Assembly (NCBI RefSeq): GCF_900156175.1
Contig: NZ_FTMV01000005.1
Location: 186,001 to 250,000 of the forward strand
Source of the DNA: Janthinobacterium sp. TND4EL3
Lineage (GTDB): Bacteria > Pseudomonadota > Gammaproteobacteria > Burkholderiales > Burkholderiaceae_D
Reading direction: 5' to 3'
DNA: 64,000 nt
Below are positions 43,588 through 51,709 of this stretch, in pieces. Numbering within the stretch: position 1 is the stretch's first letter; every line of letters starts with the position of its first letter. Under the pieces are notes generated by a model. It did no database searches, was not told where the DNA came from, and saw only the letters and a program-made list of their open reading frames with translations. Both the position numbers and the translations under genes were made by a program.

Positions 43588-45090
43588 TCACACCACGATG
43601 ATATTCGCCTGCGCCTTGAGCGGGCAGGGCAGGGTGTCGTCAAAAGTGATTTCGATGGCGCTGGCGACGAACATGCCGCCGATGTGCTGGGCGGCGATTT
43701 CCGGCGGCGTGCCGGGCTTGGTCAGGTTGACGTCCTGGGCAAAGACGAAGACTCTCCAGGTGCCGAAGACCGTTTGGTCGTATTGCAGCAGGGTGCGGTA
43801 AGCCCGCTTCAAGTCCAGGCTGCCTGCGTACACGCCGTCGTTGGCGCCGGGATCGAAACCGAGGCCGTCGTCCGTCAGCGATTCCACGAAATACAGGCCC
43901 TGCGGCGCCTGGAACAGCACGAAGGCATACAGCTCCGTGCCGCGGAAGACACTGCCATTGTCGCGCTTGAAGCTGGCGCGCAGCCACAACGGTTCGTAGG
44001 CTTGCACGACGGCGGGGGTATCCGTTTCCACGGGCCCTGCCACATGGATGTTGACTTGCGTTTCGGTCACCGCATGCTGGTAGCTGGCGCCCGTGGTGAA
44101 ACGTTGATACTCCCAGCTGATGTCGGCCGTGTAGGGCAGGCCCGCGTTCGGCGCTTCGGGCAAGACCCACTTTGCCACCACTTTTTCGGCCAGGGTCAGC
44201 TCGCCGGCGGCCGGTGGAGTTGCTTCCTGACCACGCCAGAACGGGTCCGCGATATCGGAGCAGGCGACGGCGATGGCGCCCGAGGCGATAGCCGAAGCCA
44301 CGCCGGCCACCGTGAATGCGGGCTGTCCCGAGCCGGCCCCTTCGAGCGAACAGCAATGCACGTCGGGTTCCGTTTCATCGAAGGTGCCGCCCACGCTGAA
44401 GCTGGCTTTGCCGGAACCGAGCGCGGCGGCAATGATGGCCACCAGTGCGGCGATGATGGCGATGATGATGGCGAGGATTTTCCACCACGGATCGGAAAAC
44501 GGTAAATCTCCATGTGTGCCCGCGTAGGCGGGATTCGGCGTCCAGACGAGCGTCATGCCGGTCGGCACGATGGGTCCGAAGCCGGGCGGGCAGCGGCAGT
44601 CTTTATTGTCGCCGCCCGTGCTGCCCCAGCGCTTGCCCGGCAGGTGGCCCTGCGGCTTGGACAGTTCCAGCGTGCCTTCCTCGACCGTGCAGGTATAGGT
44701 ATTGGTGCTGCTGTCGAAACGCGTCTGCGAGACGAACATCTGCTGGATCGAGCGGCGCGGCGCGTAGCCGTCGGCCTTGGCGACAAAGCTGACGAGTCTC
44801 TTGCCGGGCGTGGCGTGCTGGAAGTCGGCATCCCACATGACCAGCATGGCCGCGCCGGCGGGCACGCTGGCAAAGAAGAACGTACGCGCCACGGGCACGA
44901 TGCCGGGGTCGCCCACGCTTTCCAGGTACACCGTGACATTCGTCAGCGGGCTGCTGGACGTGTTCGTGACGTGGGCGGCGATGCGCAAGCCATAGATGGC
45001 ATTGTCGAAGATGCCATCGGGCAGCATGATATTGGTGACGGGCTCGATCGCGAATGGCCGCGTCAGCACTTGCATGGGGGTATCGCTCAT
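43588..45090 (-). CDS. Large protein with Ig-like domain, central membrane segment and choice-of-anchor-X-like C-terminus
   Basis: A 500-residue product from ATG 45090 (it overlaps the upstream gene stop by 3 bases). Residues about 15-120 look like an Ig/CARDB-type beta sandwich (YGLRIAAHVTNTSSSPLTNVTVYLES). A Cys-rich loop (CRCPPGFGP) follows. One strong hydrophobic segment lies at about 202-226 (WWKILAIIIAIIAALVAIIAAALG). A CCSLEG stretch is next, and the C-terminal part (GLGFDPGANDGVYAGSLDL ... TWRVFVFAQDVN ... IGG) resembles the choice-of-anchor-X pattern. There is no N-terminal signal peptide, so topology is unclear. Function is unknown. Confidence 0.65.
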   Translation of the reverse strand: MSDTPMQVLTRPFAIEPVTNIMLPDGIFDNAIYGLRIAAHVTNTSSSPLTNVTVYLESVGDPGIVPVARTFFFASVPAGAAMLVMWDADFQHATPGKRLVSFVAKADGYAPRRSIQQMFVSQTRFDSSTNTYTCTVEEGTLELSKPQGHLPGKRWGSTGGDNKDCRCPPGFGPIVPTGMTLVWTPNPAYAGTHGDLPFSDPWWKILAIIIAIIAALVAIIAAALGSGKASFSVGGTFDETEPDVHCCSLEGAGSGQPAFTVAGVASAIASGAIAVACSDIADPFWRGQEATPPAAGELTLAEKVVAKWVLPEAPNAGLPYTADISWEYQRFTTGASYQHAVTETQVNIHVAGPVETDTPAVVQAYEPLWLRASFKRDNGSVFRGTELYAFVLFQAPQGLYFVESLTDDGLGFDPGANDGVYAGSLDLKRAYRTLLQYDQTVFGTWRVFVFAQDVNLTKPGTPPEIAAQHIGGMFVASAIEITFDDTLPCPLKAQANIIVV

Positions 45091-45962
45091 GATGCTTGCT
45101 CCTCGGGGCTTTGCTGTTCTTGAGCTTGTTCTTTTTCCAGGTCGGTGACGACATACGTGACGCCGCCCAGTAACTTGCCATCCTGGCTCTCCAGCACGCG
45201 CAGCAGCGCATAGTGGCGTGGCGGCAAGGCTTCGGCACGCACGCTCAGATAGACGGCCTGCGCCTGGCCGCGCGGTACTTCCAGCGCCAGTTTTTGCTCG
45301 CCGGGCACGTCGCCATTGCAGTGGGGCGTGCGCGCCAGGCCCGCGACCAGGCGGGCATCCCTGGCCGGCTGCCACCGCTCAAGCCCGAGCGTGGCCAGCA
45401 GGCGCTCCGGCAGCTCGCCGCCATACTCGATCTGCAGTTCCACTTTTTTCGTTGCGCGCGGCAGGGCCGCCACCCTGATAGCCAGCAATTGCGCGCGCCT
45501 TGCCGCCAGCACCACGGTGACGTTGCGCTGGGCAATCTGGTCGTGCGAGGTGGGCTGGAAGGGTAAGCCGTTGGGCAACGGGTCGGGCAGCGGGTTGACG
45601 TCGCCAGGCCCGTGGGCCACGGCCAGCAGGCATTCGTGGCCGCCATTGACGATGACGGGGACCCAGGGCACCAGGCACAGCACTTCCTGCGTGGCGCCGG
45701 GCGGCAGGTCGGCAAACGCGGAGCCGATCTGCGTGGCGGCGCCGACGGCGATCTGGCCGGAAGGGTCGGCCCAGTAAAAGTCCACGCGCACGCCGTTCGA
45801 GGCGCTGTTGCCCGTGTTGTGCACGCGGCCCCACAGGTAATTGCTGGTGCCGGCGATGGGCGCGCCGGGTGCGCCGTTCGGATCATTGCCCGGCACGACC
45901 CAGATATCGGCGCTGTCCCACCACCAGGGCTGGCCGTCTTCGATGATCAGGTGGGCTGGCAT
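45087..45962 (-). CDS. CARDB-like two-domain protein
   Basis: A 291-residue product without signal peptide. Residues about 10-125 contain WWWDSADIWVVPG, GRVHNTGNSASNGVRVDFYWADP, GSAFADLPPGATQ and VPWVPVIVNGGHECLLA, the pattern of a CARDB/Ig-fold adhesion-type domain. Residues about 140-265 form a second domain of beta and loop elements. A Gln/Glu-rich tail (EKEQAQEQQSPEEQ) follows. It overlaps the next gene's ATG by 3 bases (ATGA), so they form a two-gene operon. A structural, binding or surface role is inference. Confidence 0.6.
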   Translation of the reverse strand: MPAHLIIEDGQPWWWDSADIWVVPGNDPNGAPGAPIAGTSNYLWGRVHNTGNSASNGVRVDFYWADPSGQIAVGAATQIGSAFADLPPGATQEVLCLVPWVPVIVNGGHECLLAVAHGPGDVNPLPDPLPNGLPFQPTSHDQIAQRNVTVVLAARRAQLLAIRVAALPRATKKVELQIEYGGELPERLLATLGLERWQPARDARLVAGLARTPHCNGDVPGEQKLALEVPRGQAQAVYLSVRAEALPPRHYALLRVLESQDGKLLGGVTYVVTDLEKEQAQEQQSPEEQAS

Positions 45963-46280
45963 GGCAATCTCCTTGTGCGTGGCCTGTGCTTGTAGCTTAG
46001 ATCCTGGCGATGAAACAAGGATTGATCAGTCTCAAGCCCCCTGAATTGTCGCGGCAGCTATTTATGCAGAACGTGATGCGGACTTTCAAAGGCAGACTGA
46101 GCAGACCTAGGGCTATACATTTTGTTATGTTGGAAATAGATGGTGTCGGTGGCAGAGGATGGGTTATTATTTGAAAGATAATTTTAGATGTTTGATTGCA
46201 AGTTTATTGATGCTGATTTCATCGTCAGGACAGGATGATTTCTCCCTGTGGCGTATGGGTGACGTATTAAGAGGTGTTTT
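45963..46280. other. AT-rich gap at the start of the low-GC segment
   Basis: The 318 bases change from host-like GC to a low-GC composition around 46000-46030. No conserved frame is seen. A ribosome-like AAGAGG (46269-46274) precedes the GTG start of the next gene. This is the left boundary of the anomalous segment that ends near 47950. Confidence 0.5.
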
Positions 46281-46943
46281 GTGAAACAGGAAATTGAATA
46301 TCAATGCCAAGAATTGACTTGCCAGTCGACATTTTCTTGGGCTGTGAGTTTTTGTCCTTTCTGTGGCGTGAAGCAAACCTCCATTAAAGTGAAAGTAGTG
46401 TCACCACTATTCGTGCCCCCAAGCGTCGATAAGAGTACACCATGCCCGATACCTATGCATGAACAGGTAGGCAATGCCGTTTCCGGGCGACACAGCGTTA
46501 GTACGCCGAAAGGGGAGCGCTTACCAGATCTCGTCCTGACGGAGGATGCACAGAAAAAATTCAGTCTTCATATTGCCGACAATATTACCAATTCATACTG
46601 CGATAGCACTACTTTTAGTGTTTTGTTGCGATTTGGAAAAAACAATCTGGGACTGGACGTGAAGCGGGTCGAGTCGATTTTGTCGTTGACTTTGCAACGT
46701 TTGAATATAGTCAATGAAAAAGCATTGTTGGATGAGCTTGCTGCACTGTTGCACGTGTTTACCGATACTGAGAAAAAGCTGGATAAAAAGGGGCGAGTGG
46801 ATGCTTTGCAAAGTGTCTGTAAACCGCGTTCGGGCCTGATGAAGGGGGTTGATCCTGAGATAGCGGAGAAGTACATCAACGACTTTTGCCGGGAAAATGG
46901 CGTAATGCAGCGGTCAGGTATATGGGGCTGGAAAATTTTGTAG
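46281..46943 (+). CDS. Zinc-ribbon protein with conserved helical domain (cassette gene A)
   Basis: A 220-residue protein starting at GTG 46281. The N-terminal zinc ribbon has C9-x4-C14-x10-C25-PF-C28-G, the same spacing as gene C. A Pro/Ser linker follows (about 35-85), then a helical region. Residues 145-208 (NEKALLDELAALLHVFTD ... DPEIAEKYINDFCRENG) match residues 60-122 of gene B at about half the positions by eye. Codon use and GC (around 40-45%) differ from the genome. There is no signal or membrane segment, so it is likely a soluble partner of membrane-bound B and C. Function is unknown. Confidence 0.75.
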   Translation: MKQEIEYQCQELTCQSTFSWAVSFCPFCGVKQTSIKVKVVSPLFVPPSVDKSTPCPIPMHEQVGNAVSGRHSVSTPKGERLPDLVLTEDAQKKFSLHIADNITNSYCDSTTFSVLLRFGKNNLGLDVKRVESILSLTLQRLNIVNEKALLDELAALLHVFTDTEKKLDKKGRVDALQSVCKPRSGLMKGVDPEIAEKYINDFCRENGVMQRSGIWGWKIL

Positions 46944-47003
46944 TAGTGAAGAATGTTTTTTGCTTGAGCGGTCAAATCATAATTTTTAATAAACGAGGAA
47001 AAC

Positions 47004-47888
47004 ATGAATCAATCTGATCTGGACTGGCTGAAGAACCGTGTCGCTGCGGCTGTGGACGATGATTATTATCTGGATCGTGGTGAGGAGCGGCGTATTAAAG
47101 AAGAAGCGGCCGCTCGCGGTATTGTGAGCAGAGAAATAGAATTGGTGATCCGTGAACAGTTGGATGAGTATTCCGCCGTGTCTGAGCGTGCGCTCGTGGA
47201 GGAGCTGGATAGACTTCTGCACCAGTTCACGGACAATGACAAGAAGCTGGACCAGAAGGAAGAACGTCTGGCCTTGAGTAAGGTAGTGAACAAGGCGCCA
47301 GGAAAACGCACCGGGCTGGATCCACGCATAGCAGAGGAGTACGTGGCTAGTTTTTGTAAGGCAAATGGTGCTTCGCGCTCGACAGATACAAAAAAATGGC
47401 TCGGTTCCCAGGTGGGATTGGTAATTGTTGCCGTTGCGGTTGTTGGTGCAGTCATCTTTTTTGCGATGCGATCATCAAAGGATGTGCAAGCTCCAAGCAC
47501 GGTGGTGCAAGTGAATGAAAGTCGCGCGGTGGATACGAAGGCCGTTAAGCTTAATGAGGGGGATCGCTCTGAAATCGATGATCAGTTGCGTCGTGCTTCT
47601 CTTTATATTGAGCGAGCTCAATATACTGATCCCCCGGAAAGTTCGGCCAAGGCTTCGCTTGATCAAATCCGGCAGATTGATCCTGATGGGCAATATCGTG
47701 GTGAAGAAGTCAAGGGCCTCGCTAGCAAGATAGTTGATCATTACATCAAACTGGCGGAAAAAAGTGCGGCATCTAATGATCTGGGTGCGGCTGCAAAGTG
47801 GTTGGCACGTGCGAAGCTGCTGAACCGTGATCGTGAGGTAATATTGGAAAAAGAACGAGCATTAGGGCTGGTGAAGGCGGAGCGTTAA
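47004..47888 (+). CDS. Membrane-anchored protein sharing the gene A helical domain (cassette gene B)
   Basis: A 294-residue protein starting MNQSDLDWLKNRVAAAV. Residues 1-58 are an acidic helical segment with DDDYYLDRGEERRI. Residues 60-122 are the domain shared with gene A (SERALVEELDRLLHQFTD ... LDPRIAEEYVASFCKANG). A membrane segment lies at about 134-154 (GLVIVAVAVVGAVIFF). The C-terminal 140 residues are helical and charged (AEKSAASNDLGAAAKWLARAKLL), likely outside the inner membrane. The upstream gene is 60 bases away. Function is unknown, and GC is low like gene A. Confidence 0.75.
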   Translation: MNQSDLDWLKNRVAAAVDDDYYLDRGEERRIKEEAAARGIVSREIELVIREQLDEYSAVSERALVEELDRLLHQFTDNDKKLDQKEERLALSKVVNKAPGKRTGLDPRIAEEYVASFCKANGASRSTDTKKWLGSQVGLVIVAVAVVGAVIFFAMRSSKDVQAPSTVVQVNESRAVDTKAVKLNEGDRSEIDDQLRRASLYIERAQYTDPPESSAKASLDQIRQIDPDGQYRGEEVKGLASKIVDHYIKLAEKSAASNDLGAAAKWLARAKLLNRDREVILEKERALGLVKAER

Positions 47889-47974
47889 GTCTGCGCTATC
47901 TCCGCCAGCAGAGATAAGCAGAGTTCGTGTAACGGAGAGGGTATTCAATATGATCGGATGCCCTGTTTCGTTGC

Positions 47975-48907
47975 ATGAGCAACAAAGGTTGGAACGTGTC
48001 TGAAAAAGTGAATAAAGTTTGTATCCATGCCGCTTGCGGCCGGATCTTGCCGCTGCGCGTGGTGCATTGCCCGTTTTGTGGCGAGCGCCAGTCGGGGACG
48101 GCGCCTGTTTTGACGAAGGTGGCGGCGCCGGCCCCGGTGATGCCGGACCCCGTGCCGGCGCCGGTGCCCGCGCATTTTCCAGCGTCCGTGCCGCAGGCCG
48201 CACCGGCCGCCGTGCCTCCTCCCGTACCACCTACTGCACTGGCTCCCGCGCCGACCAAGGCGCCGCCCGCGAAGCCGGCCGTCAGGGGCTCGGTGCCGCC
48301 GCCGCGTCCGCCCGTGCGCTTGCGTACGTGGATCGCCGCGGCCGTGGTGCTGACCGGCATCTGGTTCTTCAACAAACCTGCCGACAAGCCGGCCAGCGTG
48401 GCCGAGCAGGTCGAGGCCGCCACCGCATTGGCAGCGCAGTGCGACCTGGACGGGGCGCGCAGCGCGCTGGCCGTGCTGAAAAGCGCCAGGGCGCCGGCGG
48501 CGCAGTGGAAGCGCCTGCAGGCCAGCATCGCGACTGCGGCCACCGCGTGCGAGAAAAAGCAGCGGCGCGAGCAGGCGTGGAGCACGGCGCAGGCAGCCGT
48601 CAACCAGGCGCTCGACGCGGGCGAACCGGACTTGGCCGCCACGCGCCTGGCCGCGCATGTCAAGCGCTGGGGCGACGATGCGGACAGCCTGGAACTCGAT
48701 GCCAGGGTGAAAGTGGCGCAAGCCAGCGCCCGGCTCGACGCGGCCGACGCTTGCCTGGCCAAGGGGGATCGTGTCTGCCTGGAAAGCAATCTGATCGCCG
48801 CCGAGCGCTACAAGCGGCCGGAACTGGCGGCGCGTACCCAGGCGCTGCGTACGGCGCTGTCACAATTGCTCGAACGTTCGCTGCTGGACGCCGCGCCGGG
48901 CCAGTAG
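47975..48907 (+). CDS. Zinc-ribbon, Pro-rich, single-pass membrane protein (cassette gene C)
   Basis: A 310-residue protein. The zinc ribbon is C16-x4-C21-x10-C32-PF-C35-G, identical in spacing to gene A. A Pro/Ala-rich linker follows (about 45-115), then a membrane segment (WIAAAVVLTGIWFF, about 118-132) and a helical tail with paired Cys residues (ALAAQCDLDGARSALAVL; ACLAKGDRVCLES) that resembles TPR-like repeats. GC is host-like (about 68%), unlike A and B. ATG 47975 lacks a ribosome site. A GTG at 47996 (residue 8) with AAAGG upstream would keep the ribbon intact and may be the true start. Confidence 0.72.
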   Translation: MSNKGWNVSEKVNKVCIHAACGRILPLRVVHCPFCGERQSGTAPVLTKVAAPAPVMPDPVPAPVPAHFPASVPQAAPAAVPPPVPPTALAPAPTKAPPAKPAVRGSVPPPRPPVRLRTWIAAAVVLTGIWFFNKPADKPASVAEQVEAATALAAQCDLDGARSALAVLKSARAPAAQWKRLQASIATAATACEKKQRREQAWSTAQAAVNQALDAGEPDLAATRLAAHVKRWGDDADSLELDARVKVAQASARLDAADACLAKGDRVCLESNLIAAERYKRPELAARTQALRTALSQLLERSLLDAAPGQ

Positions 48908-49081
48908 TGCACAGCAGCTTGGGCCCGTCGCGAAAGGCGGCATGAAGATGTCAAGATACCATTGCTTACAACTACGCCACAAAAGCCTGTTCTTATGTGC
49001 GTTAGCGCACGCTAGAAAATTTTAGGCAGGTGTATATTGCGAACTGATCTGTGTCTTTTGATAACAATGAAAGGGAATATC

Positions 49082-49411
49082 ATGAAAGTAAGCAAAAACT
49101 GGATGACTGTGTGCGCCGCCGGGATGATCGTTGTGGCGCTGGCTGCCTGCCAGAAGAAGGAAGATGTCGCTGCCGGTCCTGCCGAGCAAGCGGGCCAGAA
49201 AATCGATGCCGCCGCCGCCAAGGCTGAAGCCGACATCAAGGCCGCCGCCAGCAAGGCCGACGACGCCGTGAGCAAGGCTGCTGCCGACACGGGAGCCAAG
49301 ATGGACCAGGTCGCCGCTGACGCCGACAAGAAAATGAGCGAAGCGGCCGATGCGGTCGGCAAAAAAGTGGAAAAAGCGGGCGAAAAGATGCAGGACGCCG
49401 CGCACAAGTAA
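49082..49411 (+). CDS. Small helical lipoprotein
   Basis: A 109-residue product starting MKVSKNWMTVCAAGMIVVALAAC, a lipoprotein signal with lipobox LAAC at Cys23. The mature part is a continuous heptad-like Ala/Lys/Asp/Glu helix (KAEADIKAAASKADDAVSKAAADTG), like bacterial entericidin-type or apolipoprotein-like stress lipoproteins. The start is chosen at the signal peptide (an upstream ATG at 49037 would add 15 non-signal residues), with GGGAA before it. A TATATT -10-like box lies near 49030. Exact function is unknown; an envelope role is likely. Confidence 0.75.
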   Translation: MKVSKNWMTVCAAGMIVVALAACQKKEDVAAGPAEQAGQKIDAAAAKAEADIKAAASKADDAVSKAAADTGAKMDQVAADADKKMSEAADAVGKKVEKAGEKMQDAAHK

Positions 49412-49430
49412 TCACCGCGATACAGGCGCG

Positions 49431-49452
49431 GGCCGGTTTCGCCGGACCGGCC
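49431..49452. other. Hairpin between convergent genes
   Basis: GGCCGGT (49431-49437) pairs with ACCGGCC (49446-49452) with an 8-base loop, midway between the lipoprotein stop and the convergent cyclase stop. There is no T-run on either side. Confidence 0.4.
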
Positions 49453-49480
49453 AGCTGCCGCCAGCGACATGCAGGGTCCG

Positions 49481-51598
49481 TCAGCTGGCGGCGGCCGTAG
49501 CGCAGGCGCCCTTGGCGCCATCTGACGCCGCTGCTGGCGCGCTCCCCGCATTGCCCTTCCCATCCGCCTTGCCCAAGACCACGCTCAAGTCCACATGGCC
49601 GTCGCGCCACGCCCGTTCCAGGTCTTGTTCCACCGCTTCGAGTGTCGTGCGTTCCACGTGCCGGAAGCCGCGCAAGCCGTACGCCCGGTTGCGTCCGTGC
49701 GCCTTGGCCAGGTACAGCGCCATGTCGATCAGGTTGACGCTGCGTTCCCACGTCAAAGGCTGGCCCAGCGGCGCCAGCGGATAGGGCGCGAAGCCCACGG
49801 AGACGTGCACCTCGATGGTCTGCCCCTGATAATGGATGACTTGCGCCGCCACGCCGTTGAGGATGCGCAAGGCGATGTCGTCGAGCCCGTCGCGCGCGAC
49901 GGCGGGCAGGAAGGCGAGGAATTCCTCGCCGCCCCAGCGCACGATCATGTCTGTTTCGCGCAACACGTCGTGCAGGGTTTCGGCGATCGTCGTCAGCACC
50001 AGGTCGCCCGCCGCATGGCCGTAACGGTCATTGATGTGCTTGAAATGGTCGACGTCGAGCAGGAACAGGGCGCCCACCATGTCGTTCCCGGCCGGGGGAT
50101 GCACGGGCTTGCCCGCATGGCTGCGCATGAATTCCTGGAAATGCCGGCGGTTGTACAGGGCCGTCAGGGGATCGCGCGAGCTCTGGCGCTTGAGTTCCTG
50201 GTTTTTCACCTTCAGTTGCACGTTGGCATGGCGCACTTTGCGGTACAGCAAGCCGACGATGGCGGACCCCATGGCCAGCACCAGTGCCAGCAGCCACCAC
50301 ACGCGCTGCTGCAGGCGGCGGTTGTCGATTTCCGTGCTCTTGAGCTGATTTTCGCGGCTCAGCAGCTCGATCTGGCGCTGTTTCTTTTCCGCCTCATACT
50401 TTTCTTGCAATTCGTACACGGCCTTCTGCCGCTGCTTCTCGAACAGCTGGTTGGAAATGGCCCGTTCGCTGTGGTAGGCCGTGACGGCGCCCCGCATGTC
50501 GCCCGCCTTTTCCAGCGCCATGCCGTACTCCAGCAGCACGGCCTGCATGTCCGGCTGGTTGGCCGTGCGCTCGTAGTAGGCCAGGCCCGTGGCCACGCTT
50601 TGCTTGCCTTCCTGCAAGCGTCCCTGGCCGATCAGCGCCTGGCCGATGTTCAGCCGCGCCGTCGCCTCCACCTGATCGTTGTTGACCAGGCGCCCCGCCG
50701 TGATGGCTTCATTCGCAAAGCGCAGCGCGCGCGCATAGTCGCCCTGCTTCAGATAGCTGTCCGACAGATTGACGAGGGTGACGGCCACCATGCCGCGCGC
50801 TCCCAGCTGGCGCTCCAGCGCCAGGGCTGCCAGCAGCGCGCGCTGGCCCCGTTGCGGCTGCTGCGCGTCGAGCGCCAGCCCGTACTCCGTGTTTTTGGCC
50901 TGCGCCATGCGGCCCGGCGATTCCAGCGTGGCGGACACGGCCAGCAACTCGTCGAGCACCTCGAAGCCTTTGTCGTATTCGCGCATCTGCGTGTACAGCT
51001 GGGTAAGGGCATTCAGGGCGGCGGCCAGGCTGGAGGGGGAATTGCTCTGGCGCGCCAGGTCGACGGCCGCCTGCAGCTTGGCTAGCGCAAACGGAAAATT
51101 GCCTTCCTCGGCCCAGGATTGCCCCGCGCTGATGGTGGCCTGCACCCGCACTGGCAGGTCGTCCGTGCGGTTGGCGATGCGTTCCGCTTCAAAGGCCAGC
51201 AGGTGCGAGGCACGGCGCTCGTTCAGGGCAAACGTGATGTAGGCCTTGTTGAGCGTGCCCTTCGCCAGCGCCACGTCGCTCTTGTTCATGCGGGCATAGG
51301 CGATCAGCTCTTCGGCCAGCTGCATGGCGATGTCGTTCTGCCCCAGGCGCATGCGGGCGTTGCTCAACTGCGTAAGAAATTCCGCGCGCACGGGCAAGGG
51401 AGCGCTGCGCGCCTGCGTTTCCACCTCTTGCAGGCGCTGCAGGGCGCGCGCGGGCACGAAGCGGCCATCGTCGCGCACGGCGGCAAGATACCGCTCCAGT
51501 TTGCTGTCCTGGGCGTGCGCCCCGGGCGGCAGCAGGCAGGCCAGTACCAGCAGCCAGTGCGCCTTTCGCCATGATGCCCGTTTCTGTCTGCCTGCCAA
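49481..51598 (-). CDS. Diguanylate cyclase with periplasmic TPR sensor
   Basis: Makes c-di-GMP. The product has a signal peptide (AGRQKRASWRKAHWLLVLACLLPPGAHA), a long TPR-like sensor region (about 30-410), one membrane segment (WWLLALVLAMGSAIVGLLY, about 440-458), a short coiled coil and a GGDEF domain (about 490-650) with the active GGEEF motif. An allosteric RxxD site (RETD) sits five residues before it, so product feedback is expected. I place the start at TTG 51598, just before the signal peptide. The frame opens at TTG 51652 (723 residues), also possible; neither has a strong ribosome site. Confidence 0.9.
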   Translation of the reverse strand: MAGRQKRASWRKAHWLLVLACLLPPGAHAQDSKLERYLAAVRDDGRFVPARALQRLQEVETQARSAPLPVRAEFLTQLSNARMRLGQNDIAMQLAEELIAYARMNKSDVALAKGTLNKAYITFALNERRASHLLAFEAERIANRTDDLPVRVQATISAGQSWAEEGNFPFALAKLQAAVDLARQSNSPSSLAAALNALTQLYTQMREYDKGFEVLDELLAVSATLESPGRMAQAKNTEYGLALDAQQPQRGQRALLAALALERQLGARGMVAVTLVNLSDSYLKQGDYARALRFANEAITAGRLVNNDQVEATARLNIGQALIGQGRLQEGKQSVATGLAYYERTANQPDMQAVLLEYGMALEKAGDMRGAVTAYHSERAISNQLFEKQRQKAVYELQEKYEAEKKQRQIELLSRENQLKSTEIDNRRLQQRVWWLLALVLAMGSAIVGLLYRKVRHANVQLKVKNQELKRQSSRDPLTALYNRRHFQEFMRSHAGKPVHPPAGNDMVGALFLLDVDHFKHINDRYGHAAGDLVLTTIAETLHDVLRETDMIVRWGGEEFLAFLPAVARDGLDDIALRILNGVAAQVIHYQGQTIEVHVSVGFAPYPLAPLGQPLTWERSVNLIDMALYLAKAHGRNRAYGLRGFRHVERTTLEAVEQDLERAWRDGHVDLSVVLGKADGKGNAGSAPAAASDGAKGACATAAAS

Positions 51599-51709
51599 CG
51601 TCCCGCCCCCGCAATGACCACGCTTGTCTGCAGCGATTATATGATGTTGCAATCAAGAAATATCATGGCACACACAGAATTTTGTGAAAGTGCACACTTT
51701 GATTGCGCA

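Noticed and set aside
47080-47115. An EF-hand calcium site in cassette gene B (DDDYYLDRGEER, TDNDKKLDQKEE)
   Set aside because: The acidic loops do not fit the 12-residue DxDxDG...E pattern (no Gly at position 6, no Glu at position 12).
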